The notes beneath the pieces were generated by a model, which worked only from the letters and a program-made list of their open reading frames with translations, was not told the origin of the DNA and did no database searches. The translations under genes and the position numbers were made by a program. This document shows positions 8,167 through 16,100 of a stretch of DNA of 64,000 nucleotides, in pieces. Numbering within the stretch: the stretch's first letter is position 1; each line of letters starts with the position of its first letter. Source of the DNA: Parapedobacter koreensis (GTDB lineage: Bacteria > Bacteroidota > Bacteroidia > Sphingobacteriales > Sphingobacteriaceae); the NCBI RefSeq assembly GCF_900109365.1, contig NZ_FNZR01000004.1:248001-312000 (forward strand), in the 5' to 3' direction.

Positions 8167-9029
8167 TGTATCTTCTCGGCTAATTCTACAATGGCCTTTC
8201 CCAAGCGCGGGCCAAAACCCGTGAGGAATTGGCCATCCATTTCGACTACTTTACGGTTTTTGCCTGCATTGGTCTGGCTAATGCCCTGCACCTGTAGCAA
8301 TCCATCGATGCCTCCGAGACTAGAAAGCCCGCTGTCAAACAAGAGGATGACGTCAGGATTGGCAGCCACCAGGGCCTCTGCCGTCAATGGCTTGAAGTCC
8401 GTAAATCCCTGAATGGCATTTTCGCCACCGGCAAGTTTAATCATTTCATCCAATTGCGTACCCTGGCCGGATACCATCATGGTTCCCGTTCCCCGGGCGT
8501 AAATAAACAATACTTTAGGTTTGCTGGACGATTGGGTTGTAATGGAGTCGGCTGTAGCCAAATCCATATCCAACGCTGCGAGGAGCGAATCGCCTTTGGT
8601 GGTCTGTCCAAGACTATCAGCCACAGATCGGATGAGTTGCTTAGCGCCGTCCACCGAATATTCATGGTCAAAAAGTTGCAGGGTGGTGCCTGTGGCACGG
8701 ATTTGCTCTGCCACTTCCGGCTTCACCATGTCGGTGACGCCCACCACCAGGTCGGCACCCAAGGCAAGCACACCTTCTGCGGAGATATCACGGTTGTGCC
8801 CGATTTTTGGTTTTTGCTGTAGGCTGGCAGGATAAGTACTGGCCACGTCCACGCCCACAATGTTGCCTTCAAAGCCGAGAGCCACCAGGATTTCCGATAA
8901 GGTACCGTTGGTGGATACGATTTTCGTCGAGTCGGATACGCCGTCCTGTTGCGTGGTGGATACATTGCAGGAGCTGAAAGCAACCACCAACACAACGGAA
9001 AGACTTGTAAAAAGGATGTTCTTATTCAT
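8163..9029 (-). CDS. hmuT: Haem-binding lipoprotein of the ABC transporter
   Basis: A 288-residue substrate-binding protein of the haem/B12 class. A lipoprotein signal ends at SSC (Cys21). The body matches HmuT proteins: GTLSEILVALGFEGNIVGVDVASTYP, KPKIGHNRDISAEGVLALGADLVVG, and ALVAANPDVILLFDSGLSSLGGIDGL. It would take haem in the periplasm and pass it to HmuU. It overlaps hmuU by four bases. Upstream, a 147-base gap with a hairpin separates it from the unknown lipoprotein gene. A TATATTTA box close to the start may give hmuTUVS its own promoter. Confidence 0.92.
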   Translation of the reverse strand: MNKNILFTSLSVVLVVAFSSCNVSTTQQDGVSDSTKIVSTNGTLSEILVALGFEGNIVGVDVASTYPASLQQKPKIGHNRDISAEGVLALGADLVVGVTDMVKPEVAEQIRATGTTLQLFDHEYSVDGAKQLIRSVADSLGQTTKGDSLLAALDMDLATADSITTQSSSKPKVLFIYARGTGTMMVSGQGTQLDEMIKLAGGENAIQGFTDFKPLTAEALVAANPDVILLFDSGLSSLGGIDGLLQVQGISQTNAGKNRKVVEMDGQFLTGFGPRLGKAIVELAEKIH

Positions 9030-9074
9030 ATTGTAAATATACGGATTGTATTGAACTACTCGTTTTTAAGTACT

Positions 9075-9101
9075 AAATGCAGCCCGATTAGAGCTGCATT
9101 T
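9075..9101 (-). terminator. Hairpin between the unknown lipoprotein gene and hmuT
   Basis: A nine-base perfect stem (AAATGCAGC with GCTGCATTT) around a nine-base loop. The run of T that follows is weak, so it could be an attenuating or processing hairpin rather than a full terminator. Confidence 0.45.
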
Positions 9102-9176
9102 AATTAGCTTTAATTTTGCGAAATTGCTAATAAATAGAAGTGTCAATAACAATATTTCGATAAAAAACAGACGCAC

Positions 9177-10796
9177 TTAGTAACTATTAATAATATTCCA
9201 TCCTTGTGCTGGATCAGTGACAGAATATCCTCCCCGTTTGATTGGAGTTACTAATAATGATATCATTCCAGTATTTGACCCTCTTAATTGGTAATACGGA
9301 GGGTCCCAAACCCAATCCGCCCAAGGATTAGATGTAATAAATGCTCTGCCACCAACAACAATAGGATCATAAAAAGATAATAGGGCCTCTCCTAATGGCG
9401 CTGAATTAATGGTTGTCGTTAATTCTATGACGGTATGTGATGTTGTATAGCCTCCGGATCCATAGCCAGCAGTTATTTTCAATCCGTCTATTTCAGGTAT
9501 TCCAATATCTACTTTTACGTTATTAGAATAATGGGAAGTGATGTCTGTCGTAATTTTTTTTGTAGTACCTGGGTTATACTCTTCAATAGAAAATTTCCAA
9601 GTATCTCCATAATCTTGTAATCTCCATGGAGTAATCTCAATGGGTGGAATACGGTAAAACAAGGTGTGTTTTTGTCCATTCTTTATGAAAAATAAATCGG
9701 TTTTATTGCAAGTAAAACCTTGCCTTAATGTTGAGCCAACTCCATTCTTATTAATAAAGATGGTAGTTATAAAAATTTCAAGATTACCTTCAGTCCAATC
9801 GCTATTATGTTGAGCTAAATAGGTTTCTGTATTTGGATTATTAATGTAGAAACCACAAATCGCCTCGGAATAACTGTTGTTAAATTTGCCTGTATCCGTA
9901 TCTTGTTTTATATCGTAATAAATGAAATCTCTTTCATAGGTGTTTTGATATCTTAAATAATGTGCCATTAATTTTAGGTTATACATACTTGGTGGCAAAC
10001 CTGGGAATACTCCTGGATTTACCGTTGGTGAATTATTATTAGCAGACACATAAATTGCCGATTGCAAGTCTAAATTTGAGTTGGCACTATATTCCTCCCT
10101 AGGTTCCTCATCGTTATTAATAAATCCTTTTGAAAGAAAAGACAATTTACCATCAGATATTTGAAGCATTAGACTCTCGTTTTCTAAATCACTTCGCTCT
10201 TCGACTATTTGCTTATTGTCATTCAATTGAATTCTTTCGTTGTTTTTTATGACAATAACTGGAATATCGGGCTCTTTTGTATAAGAAAGAAGAATCTCTT
10301 TGTCAGTTTGATTAAAAGCTAACAGGGGAGCGTTTTTAAGAATATCTGATTCCACTCTTATGCTTACAATAGGTGTTTGTGTGTCTGTATCCCAATTTTC
10401 TGGACTAAATTTCGATAGAGTAGGGACAAATACAGTTAACAGAGGGGAATTATTTATTGCATCTATAAAATCTGTTTTAGACACCTCAGAATAATCAGCT
10501 ATGGCATCTAGAAAAGCTTCGTTGGTTGACAATTTGTAATCTTTAATTTTCTGAACTAACACGTCGTGATCTTTGTCAAACTTTTTGAGAGACTCTTCCT
10601 TTATAATTTCTCTTATTTCCTTATTGTTCAGAGCTTTTGCTAATGCTTTTCCAAAAAGAGTATTAGCATAATAGTCAGAATTTAAATCCACATCTGTTTG
10701 GTTGTTGTTATCAATCCCAGATATATTTTCCTTTGAGCATGATGATGCAAACACATATAGTGTTATGGCAAAGAAAAAAAGCGTTAATTTGTTCAT
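9177..10796 (-). CDS. Unknown lipoprotein inside the haem locus
   Basis: A 539-residue protein I do not recognise as a named family. The lipoprotein signal ends ASSC (Cys20), so it is probably surface- or periplasm-anchored. Residues about 45-110 form a charged helical region (FGKALAKALNNKEIREIIKE, then KKFDKDHDVLVQKIKDYK) that resembles the N-terminal module of other uncharacterised Bacteroidota lipoproteins. The rest is rich in beta-forming segments, Asn, Thr and aromatic residues. Its DNA is clearly more AT-rich than its neighbours, with many Asn, Lys and Ile codons, which suggests transfer or faster change. It sits 35 bases behind hmuY on the same strand and is therefore probably co-transcribed with the receptor and HmuY. 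A haem-related role is inferred from position only. Confidence 0.75.
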   Translation of the reverse strand: MNKLTLFFFAITLYVFASSCSKENISGIDNNNQTDVDLNSDYYANTLFGKALAKALNNKEIREIIKEESLKKFDKDHDVLVQKIKDYKLSTNEAFLDAIADYSEVSKTDFIDAINNSPLLTVFVPTLSKFSPENWDTDTQTPIVSIRVESDILKNAPLLAFNQTDKEILLSYTKEPDIPVIVIKNNERIQLNDNKQIVEERSDLENESLMLQISDGKLSFLSKGFINNDEEPREEYSANSNLDLQSAIYVSANNNSPTVNPGVFPGLPPSMYNLKLMAHYLRYQNTYERDFIYYDIKQDTDTGKFNNSYSEAICGFYINNPNTETYLAQHNSDWTEGNLEIFITTIFINKNGVGSTLRQGFTCNKTDLFFIKNGQKHTLFYRIPPIEITPWRLQDYGDTWKFSIEEYNPGTTKKITTDITSHYSNNVKVDIGIPEIDGLKITAGYGSGGYTTSHTVIELTTTINSAPLGEALLSFYDPIVVGGRAFITSNPWADWVWDPPYYQLRGSNTGMISLLVTPIKRGGYSVTDPAQGWNIINSY

Positions 10797-10831
10797 GTTT
10801 TAATAAGTTAAGCTGATAGAAAAATATACTA

Positions 10832-11419
10832 CTATTTCAAATTCGTTGACCCATCTGGTTGTACAACATAGTTGAATGTATATACTCTACTTTGCGGCCG
10901 GGTTTCCAGATTGATAAATGCCTCTGAGTTGGTGTCTGGATTTCCCACATAATAACTAATCAATTCTATCTTTGCGTATTTATTGTCATGTGTCTTTACT
11001 ACCAATATGCGGCCCGGAGTCGGTAAGACGGCATGTTGTGCTCCGCTTGCTGCTTGGCCTGTATAAGTATAAAGGCTTCCAATCCCCGCAAGGTCATCTG
11101 CAGAATAACCAGATGCAGGGGCTACAACATAGTTTTCAAATATACCTTCAATTACTTGTCCCTCAGCACCGTTTCCAAATGAAAAGTTGCTACTGTTAAA
11201 CTTAATATCCCATGTAGTTGCAGATTCCTGTACTGCGGTTCCGGTTGACAAGCTGAAGAACACTGGGCCTTGGGATCCGTCTAAGTCTTCGACGGTTTTT
11301 ACTTCCAGTTCCGGTACTACATTATTGTCTTCATCGTCATTACTGCATGATGATAACGTGATAGCTCCTGCAATAAAAACAATAGCTAAAAATTTTGATG
11401 TGTTAAATTTTGTTTTCAT
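10832..11419 (-). CDS. hmuY: HmuY-family haem-binding lipoprotein
   Basis: A 195-residue lipoprotein (signal ending LSSC, Cys25, followed by an acidic stretch SNDDEDNN, a common export tag of surface lipoproteins in this phylum). The body follows the HmuY pattern: VFFSLSTGTAVQ, TTWDIKFNSSNF, GRILVVKTHDNKYAKIELISYY, ending in YTFNYVVQPDGSTNLK. HmuY proteins bind haem outside the cell and hand it to a TonB-dependent receptor. The receptor gene lies 35 bases upstream on the same strand. The order receptor-HmuY is reversed compared with the Porphyromonas hmuYR locus. Confidence 0.88.
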   Translation of the reverse strand: MKTKFNTSKFLAIVFIAGAITLSSCSNDDEDNNVVPELEVKTVEDLDGSQGPVFFSLSTGTAVQESATTWDIKFNSSNFSFGNGAEGQVIEGIFENYVVAPASGYSADDLAGIGSLYTYTGQAASGAQHAVLPTPGRILVVKTHDNKYAKIELISYYVGNPDTNSEAFINLETRPQSRVYTFNYVVQPDGSTNLK

Positions 11420-11454
11420 GGTTATTGATAATTTGAATTATAATGATAAAAGAA

Positions 11455-13548
11455 CTATTTGTTAAAACTGTACGAAATTCCTCCATATAGCAGTCTGCCA
11501 GGTAAGTAGCTGATATACGCTTTATCGGTAAAATTGAGTATATTATCTGCCGTAAATTGTAAGCGGAGCTTGTTATTGAGCAGTGATTTAGACAACGAGC
11601 CATTGAATAGCGAGTATCCTTTTACATATTCATTTTCGAGGTTGACAATGCCGTTGCCATCTGTATCACGGATACCATATCTTCCTCTATAGTTCCATCG
11701 GAAAGATAAACGGATCCCCGTATACGTCTCATAGTAGGATACCCTTGCGTTGGCCATATACTTAGAGCGGTTAAGCAAGCCGCCGTATTCGCTTTTTTTT
11801 ACGGCTATAGTCCGTCCTGTTTCGAGGTCGCGTGTATAAGCACGGCCTTCCTTGACCATATTCCATTCATCAACGTCTTTGGCTTCAAGGTATTGAAGCC
11901 CTCCACCAACTTCCAATGTGTTAGACAGCAGGTAGGTGAGGTCAGCTTCCGCTCCTTGAGTGAATACTTGGTTACGATTAAAATAGGAAAATACCGACTG
12001 ACCATTGGCTTTTATAGCAATACTGGCCGTGGAGATAAGGTTATCCACGTCGTTACGGAATACATTGATGTTAGCGGTCATTTTGTCTATTGGCTGCATA
12101 CGAATACCAATGTTGTATGCCCAAGAGCTTTCGGCATTAAGCTTGGATAAACTGGCCGGATCTATCAGTATTTCTCGGATTTGCCCTTCGTTTTGGAGGC
12201 GCTGAAGGTTTTCTTTAAGATCTTCATAACCAAATACGCTGTAACCCGCAACAGCATTGGTAAAGTTCAAATAGAGCTGCCTAAAATCAGGCGCTTTATA
12301 TCCCCGGCTTACTGAAGCGAGGAAAGTGATATTGTTATTCAGTTTATAGCTTGCTGCCAATTTAGGACTGAATTGCGACTTGTAAACGTTGTGCATATCA
12401 TAGCGGCCCCCTGCAATAATGTTGAAGCGCTCGAAAAATTTCCAATCGGCCTGGATGTAGCCATATCCTGAGTTAAAGCTTTTTTTTTCATCATACCGTG
12501 TGGCCTCCACAGTTTCATATTGGTAACCAACACCACCGGTGAAGACTAAATTTGGAAAAACTCGATAATCGTGTTGAAATTCGCCTCTGCTGAAGGCCTG
12601 GTCAAAATATGTCTCATCATATAACTCTTTGGTGTCTTCGTAGCTAATAGAAGATTCCGTATTGTAAGTGGCTCTGTAGAAACGTAACATGGAAGTATTA
12701 GCGTCTGAGAATCGATGTGTCACGCTGGGGAATATACTGAAATCGCGTTGAAGGCCCTTGCCTGATACAATCCGGTTTTCTATTCCATAACGATCATCCT
12801 GCGTGTTGTCGTAATAACGGAAGGAAACATTCAGATCGGTTTGATTGGAAATTTTGTACCCTGCCTTCGCGGTAGCGGTATAGGCAGCAAATGGAGCTAC
12901 CGTTTGAAAGCCGGATTCAGGCACAAGACTATACCCTTCATTACTGAATCGGTTCAGAAAGCCCGAGAATGTAAATTTGTCTGCCCGATAGGCTCCATCA
13001 ATACTAATGTCTGCGGACTGGTTTGTCCCATAGCGCGTAGCTACCCCCGCTGACACACCCGATGGTGGTGTTTTCGTGATGATATTAATCACGCCAGCCA
13101 TAGCCTCACTGCCATACAAAGAAGAAGAAGGCCCTTTGACAATTTCGATGCGATCGATATTACCCATGGTGATACGGGAAAGCTCCAGTGTCCCCGAGGT
13201 ACGCCCAATCACAGGCTCACCATCAATTAATATCATGGTATACTGTGCATCGAATCCCTGCATCTGTACACCCGTTCCATGATCTCCAACCAGTGCGAGG
13301 CCCGTTTGCTCAGCTAGGATTTCATTAAGCCTCACGATACCCCTATTTTGAATTTCGCGTGATGAAACCGTAGTGATAGGTATAGGAAGCTCTTCAATTT
13401 TTTTATCTGTACGAGTGGCGGTTACAACCACTTCCTCCAGCGGGTTTTGTTTAAGCGTATCCGTTGGAATATTAACAGTTTCTTGCGCCATCAAGGATGA
13501 TGTTGATAATAGCAGTATGCAACAAATAAGGTTCAGTTCATTATTCAT
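11455..13548 (-). CDS. hmuR: TonB-dependent haem receptor
   Basis: A 697-residue outer-membrane receptor. A signal peptide (about residues 1-21, ending MAQ) is followed by a TonB-box-like segment (LEEVVVTATR), a plug domain (LPIPITTVSSREIQNRG, MQGFDAQYTMILIDGEPVIG, IDRIEIVKGPSSSLYGSEAMAG) and a 22-strand-type barrel ending in the aromatic-containing strand GGISYSFNK. Partnership with HmuY and HmuTUV points to haem as substrate. It is the first gene of the locus, about 20 bases after a promoter that fits the phylum consensus well. The symbol is given by locus context. Confidence 0.9.
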   Translation of the reverse strand: MNNELNLICCILLLSTSSLMAQETVNIPTDTLKQNPLEEVVVTATRTDKKIEELPIPITTVSSREIQNRGIVRLNEILAEQTGLALVGDHGTGVQMQGFDAQYTMILIDGEPVIGRTSGTLELSRITMGNIDRIEIVKGPSSSLYGSEAMAGVINIITKTPPSGVSAGVATRYGTNQSADISIDGAYRADKFTFSGFLNRFSNEGYSLVPESGFQTVAPFAAYTATAKAGYKISNQTDLNVSFRYYDNTQDDRYGIENRIVSGKGLQRDFSIFPSVTHRFSDANTSMLRFYRATYNTESSISYEDTKELYDETYFDQAFSRGEFQHDYRVFPNLVFTGGVGYQYETVEATRYDEKKSFNSGYGYIQADWKFFERFNIIAGGRYDMHNVYKSQFSPKLAASYKLNNNITFLASVSRGYKAPDFRQLYLNFTNAVAGYSVFGYEDLKENLQRLQNEGQIREILIDPASLSKLNAESSWAYNIGIRMQPIDKMTANINVFRNDVDNLISTASIAIKANGQSVFSYFNRNQVFTQGAEADLTYLLSNTLEVGGGLQYLEAKDVDEWNMVKEGRAYTRDLETGRTIAVKKSEYGGLLNRSKYMANARVSYYETYTGIRLSFRWNYRGRYGIRDTDGNGIVNLENEYVKGYSLFNGSLSKSLLNNKLRLQFTADNILNFTDKAYISYLPGRLLYGGISYSFNK

Positions 13549-13575
13549 TATTTAGATCATTTTTAAATAACAAGG

Positions 13576-13607
13576 CAAACTTAGATGTTATTAAGACCAA
13601 TTACAAA
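13576..13607 (-). promoter_or_regulatory. Promoter of the haem locus
   Basis: On the minus strand TTTG is followed after exactly 20 bases by TAAGTTTG, a full match to the TTTG-N19/20-TAnnTTTG consensus. The leader would be about 20 bases. I see no convincing Fur-type palindrome overlapping it, so iron control is not shown. Confidence 0.7.
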
Positions 13608-13688
13608 TAATATTTTAATTAATCTTTGTATCTTTTTTATAGATGGGGCAGATAACCCAGTCAGTGTAAGAGAAAACGCTATTTTGTT

Positions 13689-13696
13689 TACCTTTG
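13689..13696 (+). promoter_or_regulatory. Possible -7 box of cutC
   Basis: TACCTTTG fits TAnnTTTG and lies 24 bases before the cutC ATG. No clear TTTG lies 19-20 bases upstream, so it is only a candidate. Confidence 0.4.
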
Positions 13697-13720
13697 GCAC
13701 CGGAAAAATGTTCAACAATC

Positions 13721-14455
13721 ATGAATAAACCGTATCAACTGGAAATATGTGCGAATTCGGTGGCATCTGCCTTAGCGGCGCAGGAGGGGGGGGCAGATCG
13801 GGTAGAGTTTTGCCAAAACTTAGAAATGGGGGGAACTACCCCCTCGCTGGGTCAGATTTGGCTTACCCGGGCGGGATTGAAGATCGGGATGCATGTCCTC
13901 ATTCGTCCGAGGGCGGGGGATTTCCTGTATTCCGATCTGGAGGTACAGGAAATGAAAGCGGATATTATGTTTTGTAAAGAAGCGAGGTGTGATGGGGTGG
14001 TGATTGGTTTGTTGGATGCTGATGGGCATGTGGATAAGGAGCGTACTTCAGAACTGGTCGCTTTGGCCAGGCCCATGCACGTGACGTTTCATCGTGCTTT
14101 TGACGTATGCCGTGATCCGTTTGAAGCCTTGGAAGTCATTATCGCCTGCGGTTGCGACCGGTTGCTTACCTCGGGAATGGAAAATACCGCCTTCGCGGGA
14201 GCAGATTTGATTAAAAAGCTTGTAGCACAGGCAGCAGGAAGAATAGAAATTATGCCCGGTTCGGGTATCAATGAAATGAATATTGCCCAGATTGTTGGAT
14301 TGACGGATGCAACAGCGTTCCATTCTTCTGCAAAAATAATGCTGCCGAGCGGTATGCATTATACAAACGAAACGGTGGAAGGCATGGGGGGGGATACATG
14401 GATATCTTCAAAAGAAAAAATCCGCCAAATGGCGGATATATTGAAAAGCCTATAA
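13721..14455 (+). CDS. cutC: CutC-family protein
   Basis: A 244-residue TIM-barrel protein of the CutC family, annotated elsewhere as a copper homeostasis protein; the true biochemical role is unclear. Signature segments are QLEICANSVASALAAQEGGADRVE, the ENLEMGGTTPS-type loop (QNLEMGGTTPSLG), MHVLIRPRAGDFLYS, GVVIGLLDADGHVD, VTFHRAFDVCRDP and GCDRLLTSG. I chose ATG 13721, right before the conserved barrel; a TTG nine codons upstream is unlikely. The gene is divergent from the haem locus and ends ten bases before the end of a convergent small gene. Confidence 0.92.
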   Translation: MNKPYQLEICANSVASALAAQEGGADRVEFCQNLEMGGTTPSLGQIWLTRAGLKIGMHVLIRPRAGDFLYSDLEVQEMKADIMFCKEARCDGVVIGLLDADGHVDKERTSELVALARPMHVTFHRAFDVCRDPFEALEVIIACGCDRLLTSGMENTAFAGADLIKKLVAQAAGRIEIMPGSGINEMNIAQIVGLTDATAFHSSAKIMLPSGMHYTNETVEGMGGDTWISSKEKIRQMADILKSL

Positions 14456-14465
14456 AGACGGCTTA

Positions 14466-14648
14466 TTATTTTTTCAGTTCGGCTTCCAGTTTTGCCAATA
14501 CGTCGTTGTTCTTAACAATTTGGCTATTGGCAGGCATCTTTGAGCGGCTGCCCGTTTCCAAGTTGCGGCCAAGTTTCAAAAATTGCACTTCGTTTTTTGC
14601 CACCACTTTATTTTTCCTGTCTTTCCTTTTTAAGCGTGTAACTCCCAT
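14466..14648 (-). CDS. Small basic protein of 60 residues, unknown function
   Basis: A 60-residue protein, very rich in Lys, Arg and Asn (MGVTRLKRKDRKNKVVAKNE, ending DVLAKLEAELKK). It has no signal peptide or membrane segment and would be nucleic-acid-like in charge. I do not recognise a named family, although the composition resembles small ribosome- or RNA-associated proteins. I chose ATG 14648; a longer frame would run into the tRNA gene just upstream. It follows tRNA-Cys by 30 bases on the same strand and probably shares its transcript. Its end nearly touches the end of convergent cutC. Confidence 0.65.
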   Translation of the reverse strand: MGVTRLKRKDRKNKVVAKNEVQFLKLGRNLETGSRSKMPANSQIVKNNDVLAKLEAELKK

Positions 14649-14678
14649 TTTCTTTATTTTTTTAACCGTTGTAAAACG

Positions 14679-14749
14679 AGGTCGGAAGCGGATTCGAACC
14701 GCTGTAAAAGGTTTTGCAGACCTCTGCCTAGCCACTCGGCCACCCGACC
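14679..14749 (-). tRNA. tRNA-Cys (anticodon GCA)
   Basis: A 71-base cloverleaf on the minus strand. The acceptor GGTCGGG pairs with TCCGACC, the anticodon loop is CTGCAAA (anticodon GCA), and the T arm is AGCGG-TTCGAAT-CCGCT. The discriminator base is T(U), as usual for Cys. CCA is not encoded. Confidence 0.95.
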
Positions 14750-14766
14750 CTCTTTCTAAAGGACTG

Positions 14767-14774
14767 CAAAACTA
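14767..14774 (-). promoter_or_regulatory. Likely -7 box of the tRNA-Cys gene
   Basis: TAGTTTTG on the minus strand fits TAnnTTTG and ends 18 bases before the mature tRNA. The upstream -33 element is poor (TTTC at 19 bases). Confidence 0.45.
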
Positions 14775-14994
14775 AGATAAATTATTGACAATTGAAAGTG
14801 ATGCAAGCAGATAAATAATCACAATTGCGCATTATCCAGTTTTCCGTTATAAGTGTATAATAATCCATACACTTCACACGCCGATACCAAGGGCTATTAA
14901 TTTATTGATAATTAAGTATTTGATGAATTAGTTAACACAATGGCTCATATCTTGTACATTGTTCTATCGTTTAAACGCTATTAAATTGATTAAA

Positions 14995-15000
14995 AAGGAG
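14995..15000 (+). promoter_or_regulatory. Shine-Dalgarno-like site before the outer-membrane barrel gene
   Basis: AAGGAG lies nine bases before ATG 15010. Strong Shine-Dalgarno sites are uncommon in this phylum; this one fixes the start at 15010 rather than at the in-frame codon at 14959. Confidence 0.5.
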
Positions 15001-15009
15001 AGTATAGAC

Positions 15010-15648
15010 ATGAAAAAGTTAGTATTAGCAATAGTAGCAGTAAGCATTTCGGCAGCGGCCTTTGCTCAGGGACAACCCTTGGGCTTTGGTATAAAAGCGG
15101 GGGTTAATTTCCCGAAATACAATTGGGCGGGCAATAGCAGCAGCTATGAAACTAAAGCATCGACCAATTTCCATGTGACAGCGTTTCTGGATGCGCCGAT
15201 AGCAACCAACTGGTTTTATATTCAACCGGGCGTTTCCCTGCAAGGAAAGGGGGCAAAGTTTATCGATACAGACGACCTTGAGGCAACGCAAAACACCATG
15301 TGGATCGAAGTGCCGGTAAATTTCGTTGCGAAGTTTCCTGTGCAAACAGCTGGAAGCTTTTTCTTGGGTGCCGGTCCGTATGTAGCTTTTGGTATTTCGG
15401 GCAAGAATAAGTACGACTCGAATTGGGGTTCTACAGAGACCGACTTTGAGTTCGATAGGGATGGCACATTGAAGGGCACCGATTTTGGTCTTAACTTTAT
15501 CGGTGGTTTCCAGTTTGCCAATGGTTTAATGATCCATGGCGGTTATGGCATGGGGCTCACGGATATCCGTGGATCTAACAATGAGTTTTTTCCCGACGAA
15601 CGCTTGACCAACCGCGTATGGACGGTAGGTTTGGGATTTGCGTTATAG
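15010..15648 (+). CDS. Small outer-membrane beta-barrel protein (PorT-like)
   Basis: A 212-residue protein with a cleavable signal (MKKLVLAIVAVSISAAAFAQ) followed by the outer-membrane barrel pattern common in Bacteroidota. It starts GFGIKAGVNFPKYNW and has alternating strands (NWFYIQPGVSLQGKGAKF, MWIEVPVNFVAKFP, FFLGAGPYVAFGISGK, DFGLNFIGGFQF, MIHGGYGMGLTDI), ending in VWTVGLGFAL with the usual terminal aromatic strand. Eight strands are plausible. The function is unknown; such proteins are often abundant small porins or structural barrels. It stands alone, with a 260-base upstream region and a strong palindromic terminator downstream. Confidence 0.85.
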   Translation: MKKLVLAIVAVSISAAAFAQGQPLGFGIKAGVNFPKYNWAGNSSSYETKASTNFHVTAFLDAPIATNWFYIQPGVSLQGKGAKFIDTDDLEATQNTMWIEVPVNFVAKFPVQTAGSFFLGAGPYVAFGISGKNKYDSNWGSTETDFEFDRDGTLKGTDFGLNFIGGFQFANGLMIHGGYGMGLTDIRGSNNEFFPDERLTNRVWTVGLGFAL

Positions 15649-15673
15649 GGCCAATAAGGTATACTTCTACCGT

Positions 15674-15715
15674 AAAACAAAACGGCTCGCCATGCATGGC
15701 GAGCCGTTTTGTTTT
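15674..15715. terminator. Perfect 42-base palindromic bidirectional terminator
   Basis: A 21-base stem with no mismatch, centred between 15694 and 15695, flanked by A-runs on the left and T-runs on the right. It can stop both the barrel gene (plus) and the str operon ending with rpsJ (minus), whose last codon lies only 15 bases away. Confidence 0.92.
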
Positions 15716-15730
15716 TGAAACCTGAAACCA

Positions 15731-16036
15731 TCACACTTTGATTTCCACTTCCACGCCGCTAGGCAGTTCGAGTTTCATCAGGGCGTCTACTGTTTTTGAA
15801 TTGGAGCTATAAATATCCAATAACCTTTTGTAAGCACAGAGCTGGAATTGCTCACGCGCTTTTTTGTTCACGTGTGGCGAACGCAAAACGGTGTATACTT
15901 TCTTCTCGGTAGGCAAGGGGATAGGACCACTTACCACAGCGCCTGTAGGTTTTACAGTTCTAACGATTTTCTCGGCAGACTTGTCCACCAAGTTGTAATC
16001 GTATGATTTCAATTTGATTCTGATTCGTTGGCTCAT
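15731..16036 (-). CDS. rpsJ: Ribosomal protein S10
   Basis: A 101-residue 30S subunit protein, normal length, with the family core [40 protein letters not shown] and [16 protein letters not shown]. It is the last gene of the str operon, 64 bases behind fusA. In most related genomes rpsJ is followed by rplC and the rest of the S10 cluster. Here a strong terminator follows at once and no rplC is present. Confidence 0.98.
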   Translation of the reverse strand: MSQRIRIKLKSYDYNLVDKSAEKIVRTVKPTGAVVSGPIPLPTEKKVYTVLRSPHVNKKAREQFQLCAYKRLLDIYSSNSKTVDALMKLELPSGVEVEIKV

Positions 16037-16100
16037 GATATTTAGTTAAAGTTTGGGCCGCCTATTAGAGCTATTTACAACAGGCAAACCGGGATTTATA

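Noticed and set aside
13549-13620. Fur box upstream of the haem receptor
   Set aside because: No palindrome close to the usual GATAAT-type consensus could be found over the promoter.
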